64,000 nucleotides of DNA from a bacterium (GCA_028869385.1 JAGWSR010000048.1:17370-81369), one strand, 5' to 3'. Positions 8,149 through 17,770 are shown, numbered from the stretch's first letter. Translations and numbers: made by a program. The notes: generated by a model from the letters alone, not told the origin.

Positions 8149-9328
8149 CGTACTTGGCGAGCTCCGCTTTAGCGATGGAGCGCAGATGCACTTCGTCGGG
8201 ACCGTCGGCGATGCGCAGCGATCGCGCGTTGATCCAAGCGTGCGCGAAGCCGGTGTCGTCGAGCAGGCCTTCGGCACCGAAGGCCTGGATCGCGCGATCC
8301 ACGACCGCCTGCGCCATGCGCGGCGCGGCGACCTTGGCCATGGCGAGTGCTGCCGCGGCGGCCTTGTTACCGCGCTCGTCGAGCTCGCTCGCGGCGCGAT
8401 AGACGAGGAGCCGGGTCTGATCGATCTCGATGCGCGACTGCGCGATCCATTCGCGCACCACGCCCTGCTCCGCGAGGCGTCGCCCGAACGCGACGCGCTC
8501 GCGAACCCGCACGCACATGCGCTCGAGCGTACGCTCCGCGAGGCCGATGAGTCGCAAGCAATGGTGCAGGCGCCCGGGCCCAAGGCGCCCCTGCGCGATT
8601 TCGAAGCCGCGTCCCTCGCCGAGAATCATTGCGTCGAGCGGCACGCGCACGTCGGTAAAGTCGATCTCGCAGTGGCCGAACGGGGCGTCGTCGTAGCCGA
8701 AGACGGGCAGGTGGCGCACGATGCGCACGCCGGGCGTCTCGATCGGCACGAGCACCATCGACTGCTGGCGATGCGTCGGCGCATCCGGGCTCGACTTGCC
8801 CATGAAGATGAGCACGCGGGTGTTGGGATGCATCGCTCCGGTCGTCCACCACTTGCGGCCGTTCAACACCCAGGCGTCGCCGTCGCGTCGAATGGAGGCG
8901 GCGATGTTCGTGGCGTCGGAGGAGGCGACGCCCGGTTCGGTCATCGCAAAGCCGCTGCGTATCTCGCCGCGGAGCAACGGAGCGAGCCATCGCTCGCGTT
9001 GCTCATCCGAACCGTAGCGCGCGAGCACCTCCATGTTGCCCGTGTCGGGCGCGTTGCAGTTGAAGACCTCGGGCGCGATCAACGAGCGCCCCATCATCTC
9101 GCAGAGCGGCGCGTACTCGCGGTTGCTCAGCCCGGCGCCGAACTCGGGCTCGGGCAAGAACAGGTTCCACAGCCCCGCGTCGCGCGCTCGGGCTTTGAGT
9201 TCCTCCATCACGGGGGGTTGCGTCCAGCGCGACGGCGCGGCGGCGAGCTCTTCGGCGTAGCGTCGCTCGCTTGGAACGACGTGCGTCTCCATAAAAGCGT
9301 GCAAGCGTTCCACGAGTGTTGGCGTCAT
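8141..9328 (-). CDS. Acyl-CoA dehydrogenase, ACAD10/11-like
   Basis: A 395-residue FAD enzyme of acyl-CoA oxidation and the first gene of the minus-strand operon. Visible features are the FAD/substrate motif [16 protein letters not shown] near 131-146, the [10 protein letters not shown] segment, and the C-terminal [20 protein letters not shown] block. Length is normal. Within the family it most resembles the ACAD11-type long-chain branch, which usually travels with an APH-like kinase, as here. Its start is 157 bases from the divergent LysR gene. Confidence 0.92.
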   Translation of the reverse strand: MTPTLVERLHAFMETHVVPSERRYAEELAAAPSRWTQPPVMEELKARARDAGLWNLFLPEPEFGAGLSNREYAPLCEMMGRSLIAPEVFNCNAPDTGNMEVLARYGSDEQRERWLAPLLRGEIRSGFAMTEPGVASSDATNIAASIRRDGDAWVLNGRKWWTTGAMHPNTRVLIFMGKSSPDAPTHRQQSMVLVPIETPGVRIVRHLPVFGYDDAPFGHCEIDFTDVRVPLDAMILGEGRGFEIAQGRLGPGRLHHCLRLIGLAERTLERMCVRVRERVAFGRRLAEQGVVREWIAQSRIEIDQTRLLVYRAASELDERGNKAAAAALAMAKVAAPRMAQAVVDRAIQAFGAEGLLDDTGFAHAWINARSLRIADGPDEVHLRSIAKAELAKYDA

Positions 9329-9410
9329 GAGCGTTACCTGCGATGACCAAACCGAGTGATTCGGTCAGCACTTCGAGCCTCGATAGAACGGCTCCTCACG
9401 TCCGTAAACG

Positions 9411-9450
9411 TGCACAAATTTGTGCAAAGCAATAGCCTAAAAAACTATTG
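9411..9450. promoter_or_regulatory. Two dyad operators between the acyl-CoA dehydrogenase operon and the LysR gene
   Basis: The intergenic region holds a perfect 16-bp palindrome, TGCACAAATTTGTGCA (9411-9426), and an inverted repeat CAATAG-N9-CTATTG (9430-9450). Both sit between the divergent starts. They are good candidates for binding by the LysR protein and/or the TetR protein encoded at the operon end. Which protein binds which site cannot be decided from sequence. Confidence 0.5.
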
Positions 9451-9476
9451 GTGACCTTTGTTTGCTTTTGTGTTAC
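9448..9476 (+). promoter_or_regulatory. Candidate promoter for the LysR gene
   Basis: TTGGTG (9448-9453), 17 bp, then TGTTAC (9471-9476). Transcription would begin around 9483-9486, so an mRNA starting on the GTG at 9486 would be leaderless. That would fit the lack of any Shine-Dalgarno sequence there. The -35 box overlaps the right arm of the CAATAG/CTATTG dyad, which would allow autorepression. Confidence 0.35.
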
Positions 9477-9485
9477 GCTCCGCTC

Positions 9486-10391
9486 GTGCCGTTACGTCGT
9501 GACCTCCCCTCGCTGAACGCCCTCGCTGCGGTCGAAGCTGCCGTTCGCAACGGGAACTTCTCTCAAGCCGCGCGCGAGTTGGACGTGGCCGCCTCGGCGA
9601 TCAGTCGGCACATCGCGCAGGTCGAGGATTGGAGCGGTCTGCAACTCTTCGAGCGTCGCGGGCGGCACGTGGTGGTCACGCCGCAGGGCGCGGCGATCGC
9701 CGAGTCGGTGCGCGCCGGCTTCGACGATATCGCGCGCACGATCGAGCGTTTGCAGCGCGAGAAGAGCGGGCGCTACCTGACCGTGGCCTGCACCGTGGAC
9801 GTCGGCATGAATTGGCTGATGCCGCGCTATGCCGACATTCGCGCGGCCATGGCCGACGTCGAGGTGCGCATCGTCACGTCGACGTCGTACGCGAATTTCG
9901 ATTCACCGGATATCGACCTTTCGATCCGGTTCGGCGACGGCAAGTGGCCGAACATGGAGAGCGAGTTGCTCATCCACGAGTGCGCCTATCCGGTCGCATC
10001 CCCGGCCTTCGTCGCGCGTTATCCGGAGTGCCGCGAGATCACGGGCGCCGCCGACCTCGTCAAGTTTCCGTTGCTCGAACTCGATATTCCCGACGATCCG
10101 GGACTGAATTGGCGGCGGTTCCTGCGCCATTACGGCTTGCATCCCGACAGCAAGCAGATGCTGCGCTTTCCGAGCCACGTGATGATGCTGCATTCCGCGT
10201 CGCGCGGTGACGGTATTCCGCTCTTTTGGAAAGGCATGCACGATCGCCTCGTCGCCGACGGCGAGTTCGTGCGTCTCGGCGACGTGCACGTCGAAACGAA
10301 ACTGGGGTATTACGTGGTCGGTCGCGATCTCGCGCACGAGCCGGTCGCATCGCTCGTGCGCGAGTTGCGCGCCCACGGGGCCCGCGCCTAG
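9486..10391 (+). CDS. LysR-family regulator (GcvA-like)
   Basis: About 301 residues from the GTG at 9486, giving an N-terminus of MPLRRDLPSLNALAAVEAAVRNGNF that matches GcvA-type LysR proteins. A TTG at 9462 would add 8 hydrophobic residues and is less likely. The helix-turn-helix spans about 20-40 (FSQAARELDVAASAISRHI). A periplasmic-binding-protein-like effector domain follows. The gene is divergent from the acyl-CoA dehydrogenase operon and probably controls it or itself through the dyads in the gap. Effector unknown. Confidence 0.9.
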   Translation: MPLRRDLPSLNALAAVEAAVRNGNFSQAARELDVAASAISRHIAQVEDWSGLQLFERRGRHVVVTPQGAAIAESVRAGFDDIARTIERLQREKSGRYLTVACTVDVGMNWLMPRYADIRAAMADVEVRIVTSTSYANFDSPDIDLSIRFGDGKWPNMESELLIHECAYPVASPAFVARYPECREITGAADLVKFPLLELDIPDDPGLNWRRFLRHYGLHPDSKQMLRFPSHVMMLHSASRGDGIPLFWKGMHDRLVADGEFVRLGDVHVETKLGYYVVGRDLAHEPVASLVRELRAHGARA

Positions 10392-10413
10392 AACCATCCG
10401 CCTCGGCGCGTCG

Positions 10414-11625
10414 CTAGGCGATCGCTCCCGCAAATGCGGCCTCATCGGTCGCGGCGTAGAACGCGTTGTGCGTTTCGCTGATGTTCGGCGCCCACGGATC
10501 GATCTGCCCGCGCGAGATCGGCGCGTGAATCGTGGGACCCGCCGCGTCGCGATAGCTCGAACCGTCGAACGGCCCGAAGTGCGCGCTCTCCTTGTGCGCG
10601 AGCACGAGCGATCCGACCGCGTCGGCTGCGGCGCGCGCATCGCGACGCAGGGGCTCGGCGAGCGCGGCATCGCTCGCAATCGTACGGTACATCGCGATCG
10701 CCGGACGATCGGCGTGCCACGGCATATCGGGCGTCGCATCGTGAAAGCGGACCATACCCGGCACGCTCGCAACGTCGCGACGCAGACGTGCACGCATGCC
10801 GCCATCGTGTGCGGCCCGCGCGGCATCGTCGTTGAAGCGCTTGATCGCCGACTCCGCCCGCTGCAATCCCGACGGAGCGAGGTCGAGCACGTCGAATGCC
10901 GCCGCCGGCCCGAACGTATCGCCGCCGCCAGCGCCGTAGTGGGTGCGCATGACGTCGCCCGTCACGGCGCGCGCCATCGCCTGCGGGTCGTCGATGTGCG
11001 AGGCGATGTCGTGCGCGACGCTCGACGGAACGCCCGGCGAGACCATCGTCTCCGGGCTCGCCGCGAGATATTTCACGCCCGCGCGGGAGAGTTCGTCGGC
11101 GAAGCCCATGCTCGCCATCAGGCATTGATTCGCGACGACGCCGTCGATGCGGCGGTCGGCATCTTCGGGATGCTCTCGTGCGTGCATCGCTTCGCCTTGC
11201 GCGATTGCCGCGGCAATCTGCGGCATCGGCATCACGCCGTGGTACGCGTCGGCTTCGAGTCCGCCGCCGTCGCCCGCACCGTGATCGACGAGATCGATCC
11301 ACGTCTGCTTCGCGCCGTTCTGTTCGGCGTGATCGAGCGTGCGGGCGACGAACGCGGCGAGCGTGTCGGGCGACGACATATTGGCGCCGGCGCGCGATGC
11401 GAACCCACGCTGCGTTCCGTCGCTGACGGAGTACGTATGCGTCTCGAGGTGGCCGTTCGACGCGTGCGTGGTGTTCTCGACGTCGAATGCGATCGACGAA
11501 TCGGTTCTGCTCGTCGCGAATGCCTGGGTGAGCACGTTCGATTGCGAGTCGTCGAGATTGTTATCGCCGTCGCGATAGATGCCGAATTCGAGCGCGCGCT
11601 GGTGCGCCTGGGAAATAATCTGCAC
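10414..11625 (-). CDS. Clostripain-family (C11) cysteine peptidase
   Basis: Predicted caspase-fold cysteine protease of 403 residues. The GTG at 11625 is preferred because AGGAAAGGA lies just upstream. An upstream ATG would add 25 residues without a signal sequence. Motifs: YRDGDNNLD near the N-terminus, the catalytic histidine in DLVDHGAGDGGG and the catalytic cysteine in VANQCLMASMGFADEL. No signal peptide or anchor is visible, so it should act in the cytoplasm, whereas many C11 enzymes are secreted. The final ~100 residues are not recognisable. It stands between LysR and mqo without obvious partners. Confidence 0.8.
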   Translation of the reverse strand: MQIISQAHQRALEFGIYRDGDNNLDDSQSNVLTQAFATSRTDSSIAFDVENTTHASNGHLETHTYSVSDGTQRGFASRAGANMSSPDTLAAFVARTLDHAEQNGAKQTWIDLVDHGAGDGGGLEADAYHGVMPMPQIAAAIAQGEAMHAREHPEDADRRIDGVVANQCLMASMGFADELSRAGVKYLAASPETMVSPGVPSSVAHDIASHIDDPQAMARAVTGDVMRTHYGAGGGDTFGPAAAFDVLDLAPSGLQRAESAIKRFNDDAARAAHDGGMRARLRRDVASVPGMVRFHDATPDMPWHADRPAIAMYRTIASDAALAEPLRRDARAAADAVGSLVLAHKESAHFGPFDGSSYRDAAGPTIHAPISRGQIDPWAPNISETHNAFYAATDEAAFAGAIA

Positions 11626-11789
11626 GACTGTCCTTTCCTGGAGGGTTGGCTCTCCCGGCACTACTGCGCGCTCGGGCTCGGACGACAAGCGCCGGGCCAT
11701 CCTCGAGGGGCGGGATCCGCTCCACCGGTCGTTACTGCCGACTTTGACGTTGCCCGGGGGGTCGGCAAGGGCGTATCGTCCGAAATGTT

Positions 11790-13274
11790 ATGGCCGACAA
11801 CCGTACCGATATCGTCCTCGTAGGCGGCGGCATCATGAGCGCCACGCTCGCCGCCATGCTCAAGGAACTCCAGCCGGAGATGACCGTCGAGATCTTCGAG
11901 ATGCTGCCGAGCGCAGCCGAAGAGAGCTCGAACGCGTGGAACAACGCGGGCACCGGGCACGCGGCGCTCTGCGAGCTGAACTACACGCCCGAAGGCAAAG
12001 ACGGCAGCGTCACCATCGACCGCGCGCTCAAGGTCAACACGCAGTTCGACCTGTCGCGTCAGTTTTGGGCCTACATGGTGCGGGCCGGCAAGATGGACGC
12101 GCCCGAGAGCTTCATCCACGACGTGCCGCACATCAGCTTCGTCTGGGGTGACGATAACGTTGCCTTCCTGCGCAAGCGCTACCAAGCGATGACCGCGCAC
12201 CACTGTTTCGCGGGCATGGAGTACAGCGAGGATCACGCGGTCCTGCGCGAGTGGATGCCCCTCGTCATGGAAGGCCGCGATCCGGCGCAGAAGGTGGCGG
12301 CCACGCGCATGCCCATCGGCACCGACGTGGACTACGGCGCGGTGACGCGCCAGCTGCTCGCACACCTTCAGCGCAGCGGCGGCGTGAACGTGTCGTACTC
12401 GCATCGCGTCACCGATCTGCGTCGCCTCGCGACGGGCGGCTGGAGCGTCTCCGTTCGCGACGAAAAGAGCGGCGCGACGCGCGTCATCGATACCAAGACG
12501 GTGTTCCTCGGTGCGGGCGGCGGCGCGCTCTCGTTGCTGCAGAAATCGGGCATCTCCGAAGGCAAGGGGTTTGGCGGCTTCCCCGTGAGCGGCATCTTCC
12601 TGCGCTGCGACGACGAGGAGACCGTGAACCGGCATCACGCCAAGGTGTACGGCAAGGCCTCGGTCGGCGCGCCGCCGATGTCGGTGCCCCATCTGGATTC
12701 GCGCTTCGTCGACGGCAAGCGGTCGCTGCTCTTCGGGCCGTACGCGGGCTTCTCGACGAAGTTCCTCAAGCACGGCTCCTACGCCGACCTCTTCGGCTCG
12801 GTGAAGGGCGACAATATCGGCCCGCTTCTCGCGGTCGGTCGCGATAACTACGATCTCACGAAGTACCTGATCGGCCAAGTGCTGGAGTCGAAAGAGGCAA
12901 AGCATGCCTCGCTCAAAGAGTACTTCCCCGACGCCGACCCCTCGAAGTGGCAGTTCATCGTTGCCGGACAGCGGGTGCAGGTCATCATGCCCGACGCCAA
13001 GAGCGGCGGTAAGCTGCAGTTCGGTACCGAGGTCGTCTCCTCAGCGGACGGATCGCTCGCGGCCGTGCTCGGTGCCTCTCCGGGCGCCTCGGTCGCGGTC
13101 GCGGTCATGCTCGACGTGCTCGGCCGCCTCTACAAGGGCCAGATGCCCGCGTGGGCGGCGACGTTCGCCAAGATGATCCCCTCGTACGGAAAATCCATCG
13201 CCGACGACGCCGAGCTCTGCCGCCAGGTCCGCCACGATACGGCCGACGCGCTGCACCTCGCGAAGATCGGCTAG
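11790..13274 (+). CDS. mqo: Malate:quinone oxidoreductase
   Basis: Peripheral membrane flavoenzyme that oxidises malate to oxaloacetate and passes electrons to quinone. It is 494 residues long, the usual size. The N-terminal FAD-binding motif is [16 protein letters not shown] (about 9-24), followed by [20 protein letters not shown], which is highly characteristic of Mqo. The C-terminus has the family pattern [12 protein letters not shown]. It is monocistronic, with a strong terminator 18 bases downstream. Confidence 0.96.
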   Translation: MADNRTDIVLVGGGIMSATLAAMLKELQPEMTVEIFEMLPSAAEESSNAWNNAGTGHAALCELNYTPEGKDGSVTIDRALKVNTQFDLSRQFWAYMVRAGKMDAPESFIHDVPHISFVWGDDNVAFLRKRYQAMTAHHCFAGMEYSEDHAVLREWMPLVMEGRDPAQKVAATRMPIGTDVDYGAVTRQLLAHLQRSGGVNVSYSHRVTDLRRLATGGWSVSVRDEKSGATRVIDTKTVFLGAGGGALSLLQKSGISEGKGFGGFPVSGIFLRCDDEETVNRHHAKVYGKASVGAPPMSVPHLDSRFVDGKRSLLFGPYAGFSTKFLKHGSYADLFGSVKGDNIGPLLAVGRDNYDLTKYLIGQVLESKEAKHASLKEYFPDADPSKWQFIVAGQRVQVIMPDAKSGGKLQFGTEVVSSADGSLAAVLGASPGASVAVAVMLDVLGRLYKGQMPAWAATFAKMIPSYGKSIADDAELCRQVRHDTADALHLAKIG

Positions 13275-13291
13275 CCTGCGCGGCAACCCGT

Positions 13292-13324
13292 GCGAAAAGG
13301 GCGTCCGCAGGACGCCTTTTTCGC
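13292..13324. terminator. Rho-independent terminator after mqo
   Basis: A near-perfect stem of about 15 bp with loop GCA. The left arm starts GCGAAAAGGGC, the right arm ends GCCTTTTTCGC, and a T-run lies within the descending arm. The A-tract and T-tract symmetry could make it work in both directions. Confidence 0.85.
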
Positions 13325-13448
13325 ATCCTTAACCGCAGGCCGTTCGGCATGCTTTCCCTTGCCGTTGGTGGGGTGCTAGAGTGTGGGGGAATGAAGCGGC
13401 CGCTGTCCTACAGCGGGGCGCTCTCAACCCGTGTGGGAGCATGAATCG

Positions 13449-14903
13449 ATGACCCTGATCACCGGACAAGCGGCCTCAGCGCAGGCGGCGACCGCGATCG
13501 ACGAGCTCGAGGCGCGCATTCGCGATCGCGTCGCGACGATCGGCGTCGTCGGTCTCGGCTACGTCGGCCTGCCGCTTGCCGTCGAATTTGCGAAGGCCTA
13601 CCCGAAGGTCATCGGCTGCGATATGAACCCCGACCGGGTGGAGATGCTCGCCGGGGGACGCTCCCACATCGCCGACGTGCCCCACGCCGAGGTCGCCGAA
13701 GCCGTCGGCGCCGAGCGCTTTCTCACCAGCACCGACATGTCGCTGCTCGGCGGTTGCGATGCCATCGTGATCTGCGTGCCGACGCCGCTCGAAAAGAGCA
13801 AAGATCCCGATCTGTCGTACGTCCGCGGTGCCGCGAAGGCGATCGCCGACGCGCTGCGTCCGGGGCAACTCGTCATCCTCGAATCCACGACCTATCCGGG
13901 CACGACCGACGAACTGCTCTTGCCGCTCTTCGCGCAGAACGGGCTGCAGCTCGACCGCGATTTCTTGCTCGCGTTCTCGCCGGAGCGCGTGGATCCGGGC
14001 AGCACCTACGCGCTGCGCGATATTCCGAAGGTCGTCGGCGGCTGCAGCGAACGATCCACCGCCGTCGCATGCGAGCTCTACGGCTCGATCGTGAACTCCG
14101 TGCACCCGGTCTCGTCCGCGCGGGTCGCCGAGACCGTGAAGCTCCTCGAAAATACGTTTCGCCTGGTGAACATCGGACTCATCAACGAGTTCGCGTTGCT
14201 GTGCAGCCACCTGGGCATCGATTCGGGCGAAGTGATCGGCGCCGCCGCCACCAAGCCGTTCGGGTTCATGCCGTTCTTTCCGGGGCCCGGCGTCGGCGGG
14301 CATTGCATTCCGCTCGATCCGCTCTACCTTTCGTGGAAGGCGCAGCAGCAGGGCTTCATCTCGCGCTTCATCGATCTCGCTGATCAAATCAATTCGCAGA
14401 TGCCCGCGCACGTCGTCGAACTCGTGATGGACGCGCTGAACTCCCGCGCGAAGGCGATGCGCGATTCGCGTATCCTGATCGTCGGCGTCGCGTATAAGAA
14501 CGATATCGACGACACGCGACAGAGCCCGGCGATCGCGGTGATCGATCGCCTGCGCGCGCGCGGAGCCTACGTGGCCTACCACGATCCGCTCGTCCCCGTG
14601 CTCGACTTCGACTTCCACGATTGGCCCGAGTGGCGACCGCGCGTGACCTTACCGTCGGAGCGCCGATCGCTGCGCGTCGCGAACCATCGTGCGTTCTCGC
14701 GCCGTCGCCGTTACGATATGCTCGAGAGCATGGAACTGACTCCGAAACTCCTCGCCGACACCGATTGCGTGGTGATTCTCGCCAAGCATCGCAGCGTCGA
14801 TTACGCCATGATCGCGCAGCATGCCGACTTGGTGGTCGACACCCGCGACGCGATCTCTGCCGAGCTGCGAGCGAGCGCGCGCGCACAGGTGGTGCGGCTG
14901 TGA
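13449..14903 (+). CDS. Nucleotide-sugar (UDP-sugar) 6-dehydrogenase
   Basis: Makes a UDP-uronic acid by NAD-dependent oxidation of a UDP-hexose, most likely UDP-GlcNAc or a relative (WbpA/WecC-like). From the ATG at 13449 it is 484 residues. GLGYVGLPLAVEFAK (35-49) is the Rossmann motif. FSPERVDPG and the active-site region PGPGVGGHCIPLDPLYL with Cys286 are present. A GTG 18 bases upstream is a possible longer start. It opens a five-gene operon in which every junction overlaps, ending with a polysaccharide synthase. The exact sugar cannot be fixed from sequence. Confidence 0.9.
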   Translation: MTLITGQAASAQAATAIDELEARIRDRVATIGVVGLGYVGLPLAVEFAKAYPKVIGCDMNPDRVEMLAGGRSHIADVPHAEVAEAVGAERFLTSTDMSLLGGCDAIVICVPTPLEKSKDPDLSYVRGAAKAIADALRPGQLVILESTTYPGTTDELLLPLFAQNGLQLDRDFLLAFSPERVDPGSTYALRDIPKVVGGCSERSTAVACELYGSIVNSVHPVSSARVAETVKLLENTFRLVNIGLINEFALLCSHLGIDSGEVIGAAATKPFGFMPFFPGPGVGGHCIPLDPLYLSWKAQQQGFISRFIDLADQINSQMPAHVVELVMDALNSRAKAMRDSRILIVGVAYKNDIDDTRQSPAIAVIDRLRARGAYVAYHDPLVPVLDFDFHDWPEWRPRVTLPSERRSLRVANHRAFSRRRRYDMLESMELTPKLLADTDCVVILAKHRSVDYAMIAQHADLVVDTRDAISAELRASARAQVVRL

Positions 14904-15877
14904 AGGTACTCGTCACCGGAGGTGCCGGATTCATCGGATCGCACCTGTGCGATCTCCTCATCTCGGCGGGCCATCATGCCGTCGCATTCGACGACCTTTC
15001 CACCGGAACGCTCGAGAACGTCGCGCACCTGAGCGGCCACCCGCTGTTTTCGTTCGTACGCGCCGATATTCGCGACGCGCGCGCCGTCGAAGGCGCGATG
15101 GCGTCATGCGATGCGGTCGTTCATCTCGCCGCGCGCATCGGACTCAAGATCATCGTCGAGAGCCCGCTCGAGACGATCGAGGTCAACGCCCGCGGCACCG
15201 AGACGGTCCTCGAGGTCGCGTCGCGCCGCCGCGTGCGGACGATCGTCGCCTCCACCTCCGAAGTCTACGGACACTCGACACGCATTCCGTCGGCGGAGAG
15301 CGATCCGATCTGCTTCGGCTCGCCCACGATCGGCCGCTGGAGCTACGCCTGCGCGAAGGCCTACGACGAATTCTACGCGCTCGCGCTGCATCAGGAGCGC
15401 GGCCTGCCGGCAATCGTGGTACGCCTCTTCAATACCGTCGGACCGCGACAGACGGGCCGATACGGCATGGTGATTCCGCGTTTCGTCACGCAAGCGCTCG
15501 CGGGAGAACCGCTCACCGTCTATGGTGACGGGACGCAGACGCGCTGCTTCTGCTCGGTGGACGACGTGGTCGGCGCGCTGCTCGCGATGCTCGAACGCAG
15601 CGACGTCGCCGTGGGTCAGGTCTTCAATATCGGCAATCCCGAGGAGACGTCGATCGAGTCGCTGGCGAAACTCGTCATCGAGATGACCGGCTCCGCTTCT
15701 GGTATTCGCTACGTCCCGTTCTCCGATGCGTACCCCGTCGGATTCGAAGAGATCATGCGCCGCGTGCCCAATATCGATAAGGCGCGCGAGCTCTTGGGCT
15801 TCTCGCCGCGTTCGACGCTGCGCTCGATTTTGGACGACGTCATCGCGAGCGTCGATCGCCGGGAGCGAACGGCGTGA
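14900..15877 (+). CDS. NAD-dependent nucleotide-sugar epimerase/dehydratase
   Basis: Short-chain dehydrogenase of 325 residues. The start is the GTG at 14900, overlapping the previous stop (GTGA), so the protein begins MKVLVTGGAGFIGSHL with the NAD-binding motif at 7-13. The catalytic pair is in SYACAKAYDEF (Tyr and Lys four apart), preceded by ASTSEVYGHS. These suggest a UDP-glucuronate decarboxylase or C4-epimerase type of activity on the product of the upstream dehydrogenase. Which reaction it performs is inferred. Confidence 0.88.
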   Translation: MKVLVTGGAGFIGSHLCDLLISAGHHAVAFDDLSTGTLENVAHLSGHPLFSFVRADIRDARAVEGAMASCDAVVHLAARIGLKIIVESPLETIEVNARGTETVLEVASRRRVRTIVASTSEVYGHSTRIPSAESDPICFGSPTIGRWSYACAKAYDEFYALALHQERGLPAIVVRLFNTVGPRQTGRYGMVIPRFVTQALAGEPLTVYGDGTQTRCFCSVDDVVGALLAMLERSDVAVGQVFNIGNPEETSIESLAKLVIEMTGSASGIRYVPFSDAYPVGFEEIMRRVPNIDKARELLGFSPRSTLRSILDDVIASVDRRERTA

Positions 15878-16656
15878 GGCGCGCCGCCGCCGCGTTCGTC
15901 GCAGCGGCCGCGCTCTGTACGACCTCCGTCCGCGCCGCTTGTCCGTTCGCCGAGCAGCCGGCCAAGAGCGTGCAGGTCGAGGCGGGAACGTCGAACGACA
16001 CGCTAACGCACGGACGAGGCACGTGGAGCGAATCCGCGCTCGACGTCGTCGCGCGCAACGGCAATCAAAACTCGCTTTATGCCCGCATCGCCGACGACAC
16101 GCGTTTCGGTTCGAGCGATCCGAGCTATGAGGCCGGCGCGTACAGCGCGCTCGACAAGCACCTCATCGCCGATCTCACGGCCTCGTTCAGCCCGACGCAC
16201 GCCTTCCTCCCGGCAACGACCGAGAGCGGCGGCCTCGACTGGCGCAGCAACGCGGGCTACGGCTATCAGGTGCAACTCGCACAGCGTAACTACGCCGCGC
16301 AGGTCGCATCGATTCAAACGCTCGGAGCCGATCGCTACGTCGGAGCCGATCGCTTCGCGCTCGGCGTCACGCTCGCTCGACTGACCGGAGTCCCCGGAAC
16401 GGCGCTCTCGGAACGCGCGAGCTTCGCGCGATATCTCGGTTGCGATAGCGAGACGTTCTCGATCTCCGCCGGACGCGACGTGGAACTCACCGGCGTCGGC
16501 AGCGCCCTGGCGGTCTATCGGGCGTACTCTTACGACGCCAACGACATCCATTGGTTCACGAAGCGGTTTGCGCTCGATGCGGGCGCTGGGTGGTACGTGC
16601 TGCTCGGTGCGTACAATCGCTTCGAGGTGCGCGTTGCCCTTCGCGAACGGCTCTAG
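15874..16656 (+). CDS. YaiO-family outer-membrane beta-barrel protein
   Basis: A 260-residue exported protein starting with GTG in a 4-base overlap. Residues 1-21 form a signal peptide (MRRAAAAFVAAAALCTTSVRA), followed by alternating polar and aromatic strands typical of a small barrel (SNDTLTHGRGTWSE, GYGYQVQLAQRNYA). The last strands end RFEVRVALRERL. It resembles YaiO, the outer-membrane partner of a glycosyltransferase in enterobacteria, and here too it is in an operon with such a synthase. It is a likely export or surface factor for the polysaccharide. Confidence 0.75.
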   Translation: MRRAAAAFVAAAALCTTSVRAACPFAEQPAKSVQVEAGTSNDTLTHGRGTWSESALDVVARNGNQNSLYARIADDTRFGSSDPSYEAGAYSALDKHLIADLTASFSPTHAFLPATTESGGLDWRSNAGYGYQVQLAQRNYAAQVASIQTLGADRYVGADRFALGVTLARLTGVPGTALSERASFARYLGCDSETFSISAGRDVELTGVGSALAVYRAYSYDANDIHWFTKRFALDAGAGWYVLLGAYNRFEVRVALRERL

Positions 16657-17770
16657 CCTCTTCGTCAATGTCATCGCAGCCAGCGTCGCACTTTTCGCAC
16701 TGCTCGCGGTCTCGCTGCTCGTCGCACTCGTCGTGGTGCGCTCGCGCAACGCGGTTCTCCGACGTCGCCGTGCGCGACTGACCTCGGCGTGGCGCGCGGT
16801 GTTCACCACCGCCTACACCGGCGCGCCGGAGCCCGATCCGCTCCCGCGAATTCGCCGCGCCGATTGGTTTACGGTCCTCCAGCTCTTCGTACAATTTCAC
16901 GACATCCGCGATAAGGATCGCCCCCGCGCGAACGAGGTCTTTCCCAAGTTGGATGCGCTCGCGCGCCGCTTGCGGCTCGATGACTACGCGCTCTCGCTGC
17001 TGCACCGTGGTGACGACGCCGACAAGATCCTCGCCCTCAACGCCCTCGGGCATCTGCGCGATCCGCGCGCGTTCGACACGGCCGAGCGTCTCGCGAAGAA
17101 CGATGGTCCGGAGCTCTCTCGCGCGGCGGCGCACTGCGCGCTGCGGACCGAGCCCGAATTCATCGCGCGCGTGCTCGAACTCGTCGGCGCACGCGAGGAG
17201 TGGATTCGCTCGCGCATCGAGATGATGCTGCGCGAGGTAGATCCGCACCGCTTGGATCGCGCGATGCTCGGTGCGATCGCCGACGCCGACGACGCCGGTC
17301 GGACGCGCTTGCTCGACTTCGTCCGATTCTGCACCCCCTCCACGGCGCGCGCGATTTCGAAGGCCGTGATCGAGACCACGAACGATGTCGAGGTCGTCGC
17401 CGCGGCGCTGCGGTCGCTCGCACCGCTCGCGGGACCCGACGACCGCGAGATCGCGCTCGCCTTCAGCCGCAACGCCGAGGCGGTCGTGGCGCTCTCCGCG
17501 TTGCGCGTACTGCGCAAGTGCGTGCGCTATGACGACCGGGATCTCTTGGTCGAACTGACGGCAAATCGCGATTACTGGGTGCGGCTGCGGGCGGCGGAGG
17601 TGGTGGTCGAACTCTACGGCGAGACCGGACTCGCGCAGGAGTTCGCCGATCTTCACCCCGACCGCTACGCGCGCGATGCCGTCCGTCAGGCACTCGCCGA
17701 GCGGCGGCGCATGCAGTTGAGGCGCGAACGGGCGGATCGCCGTGCGGGCGCGAAATCCGCGGGCGGATGA
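16634..17770 (+). CDS. Membrane-anchored HEAT-repeat protein
   Basis: 378 residues from the TTG at 16634, chosen because GAGG lies 6 bases upstream and the protein then opens with an anchor helix (about 7-32, VNVIAASVALFALLAVSLLV). The cytoplasmic part is a run of alpha-helical HEAT-like repeats (DDADKILALNALGHLRDPRA and similar) to about residue 350, then a basic tail. It overlaps yaiO by 23 bases and the synthase by 4. Position and fold suggest a scaffold for the polysaccharide synthase. No catalytic motif is visible. Confidence 0.75.
   Translation: MPFANGSSLFVNVIAASVALFALLAVSLLVALVVVRSRNAVLRRRRARLTSAWRAVFTTAYTGAPEPDPLPRIRRADWFTVLQLFVQFHDIRDKDRPRANEVFPKLDALARRLRLDDYALSLLHRGDDADKILALNALGHLRDPRAFDTAERLAKNDGPELSRAAAHCALRTEPEFIARVLELVGAREEWIRSRIEMMLREVDPHRLDRAMLGAIADADDAGRTRLLDFVRFCTPSTARAISKAVIETTNDVEVVAAALRSLAPLAGPDDREIALAFSRNAEAVVALSALRVLRKCVRYDDRDLLVELTANRDYWVRLRAAEVVVELYGETGLAQEFADLHPDRYARDAVRQALAERRRMQLRRERADRRAGAKSAGG

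Noticed and set aside
8129..9346. A 405-codon plus-strand frame opposite the acyl-CoA dehydrogenase
   Set aside because: Antisense artefact of GC-rich codons. The dehydrogenase motifs are on the minus strand.
10207..11823. A 538-codon plus-strand frame spanning the clostripain-like gene
   Set aside because: It overlaps the end of LysR and the start of mqo, has no motif, and the opposite strand contains the catalytic His/Cys segments.
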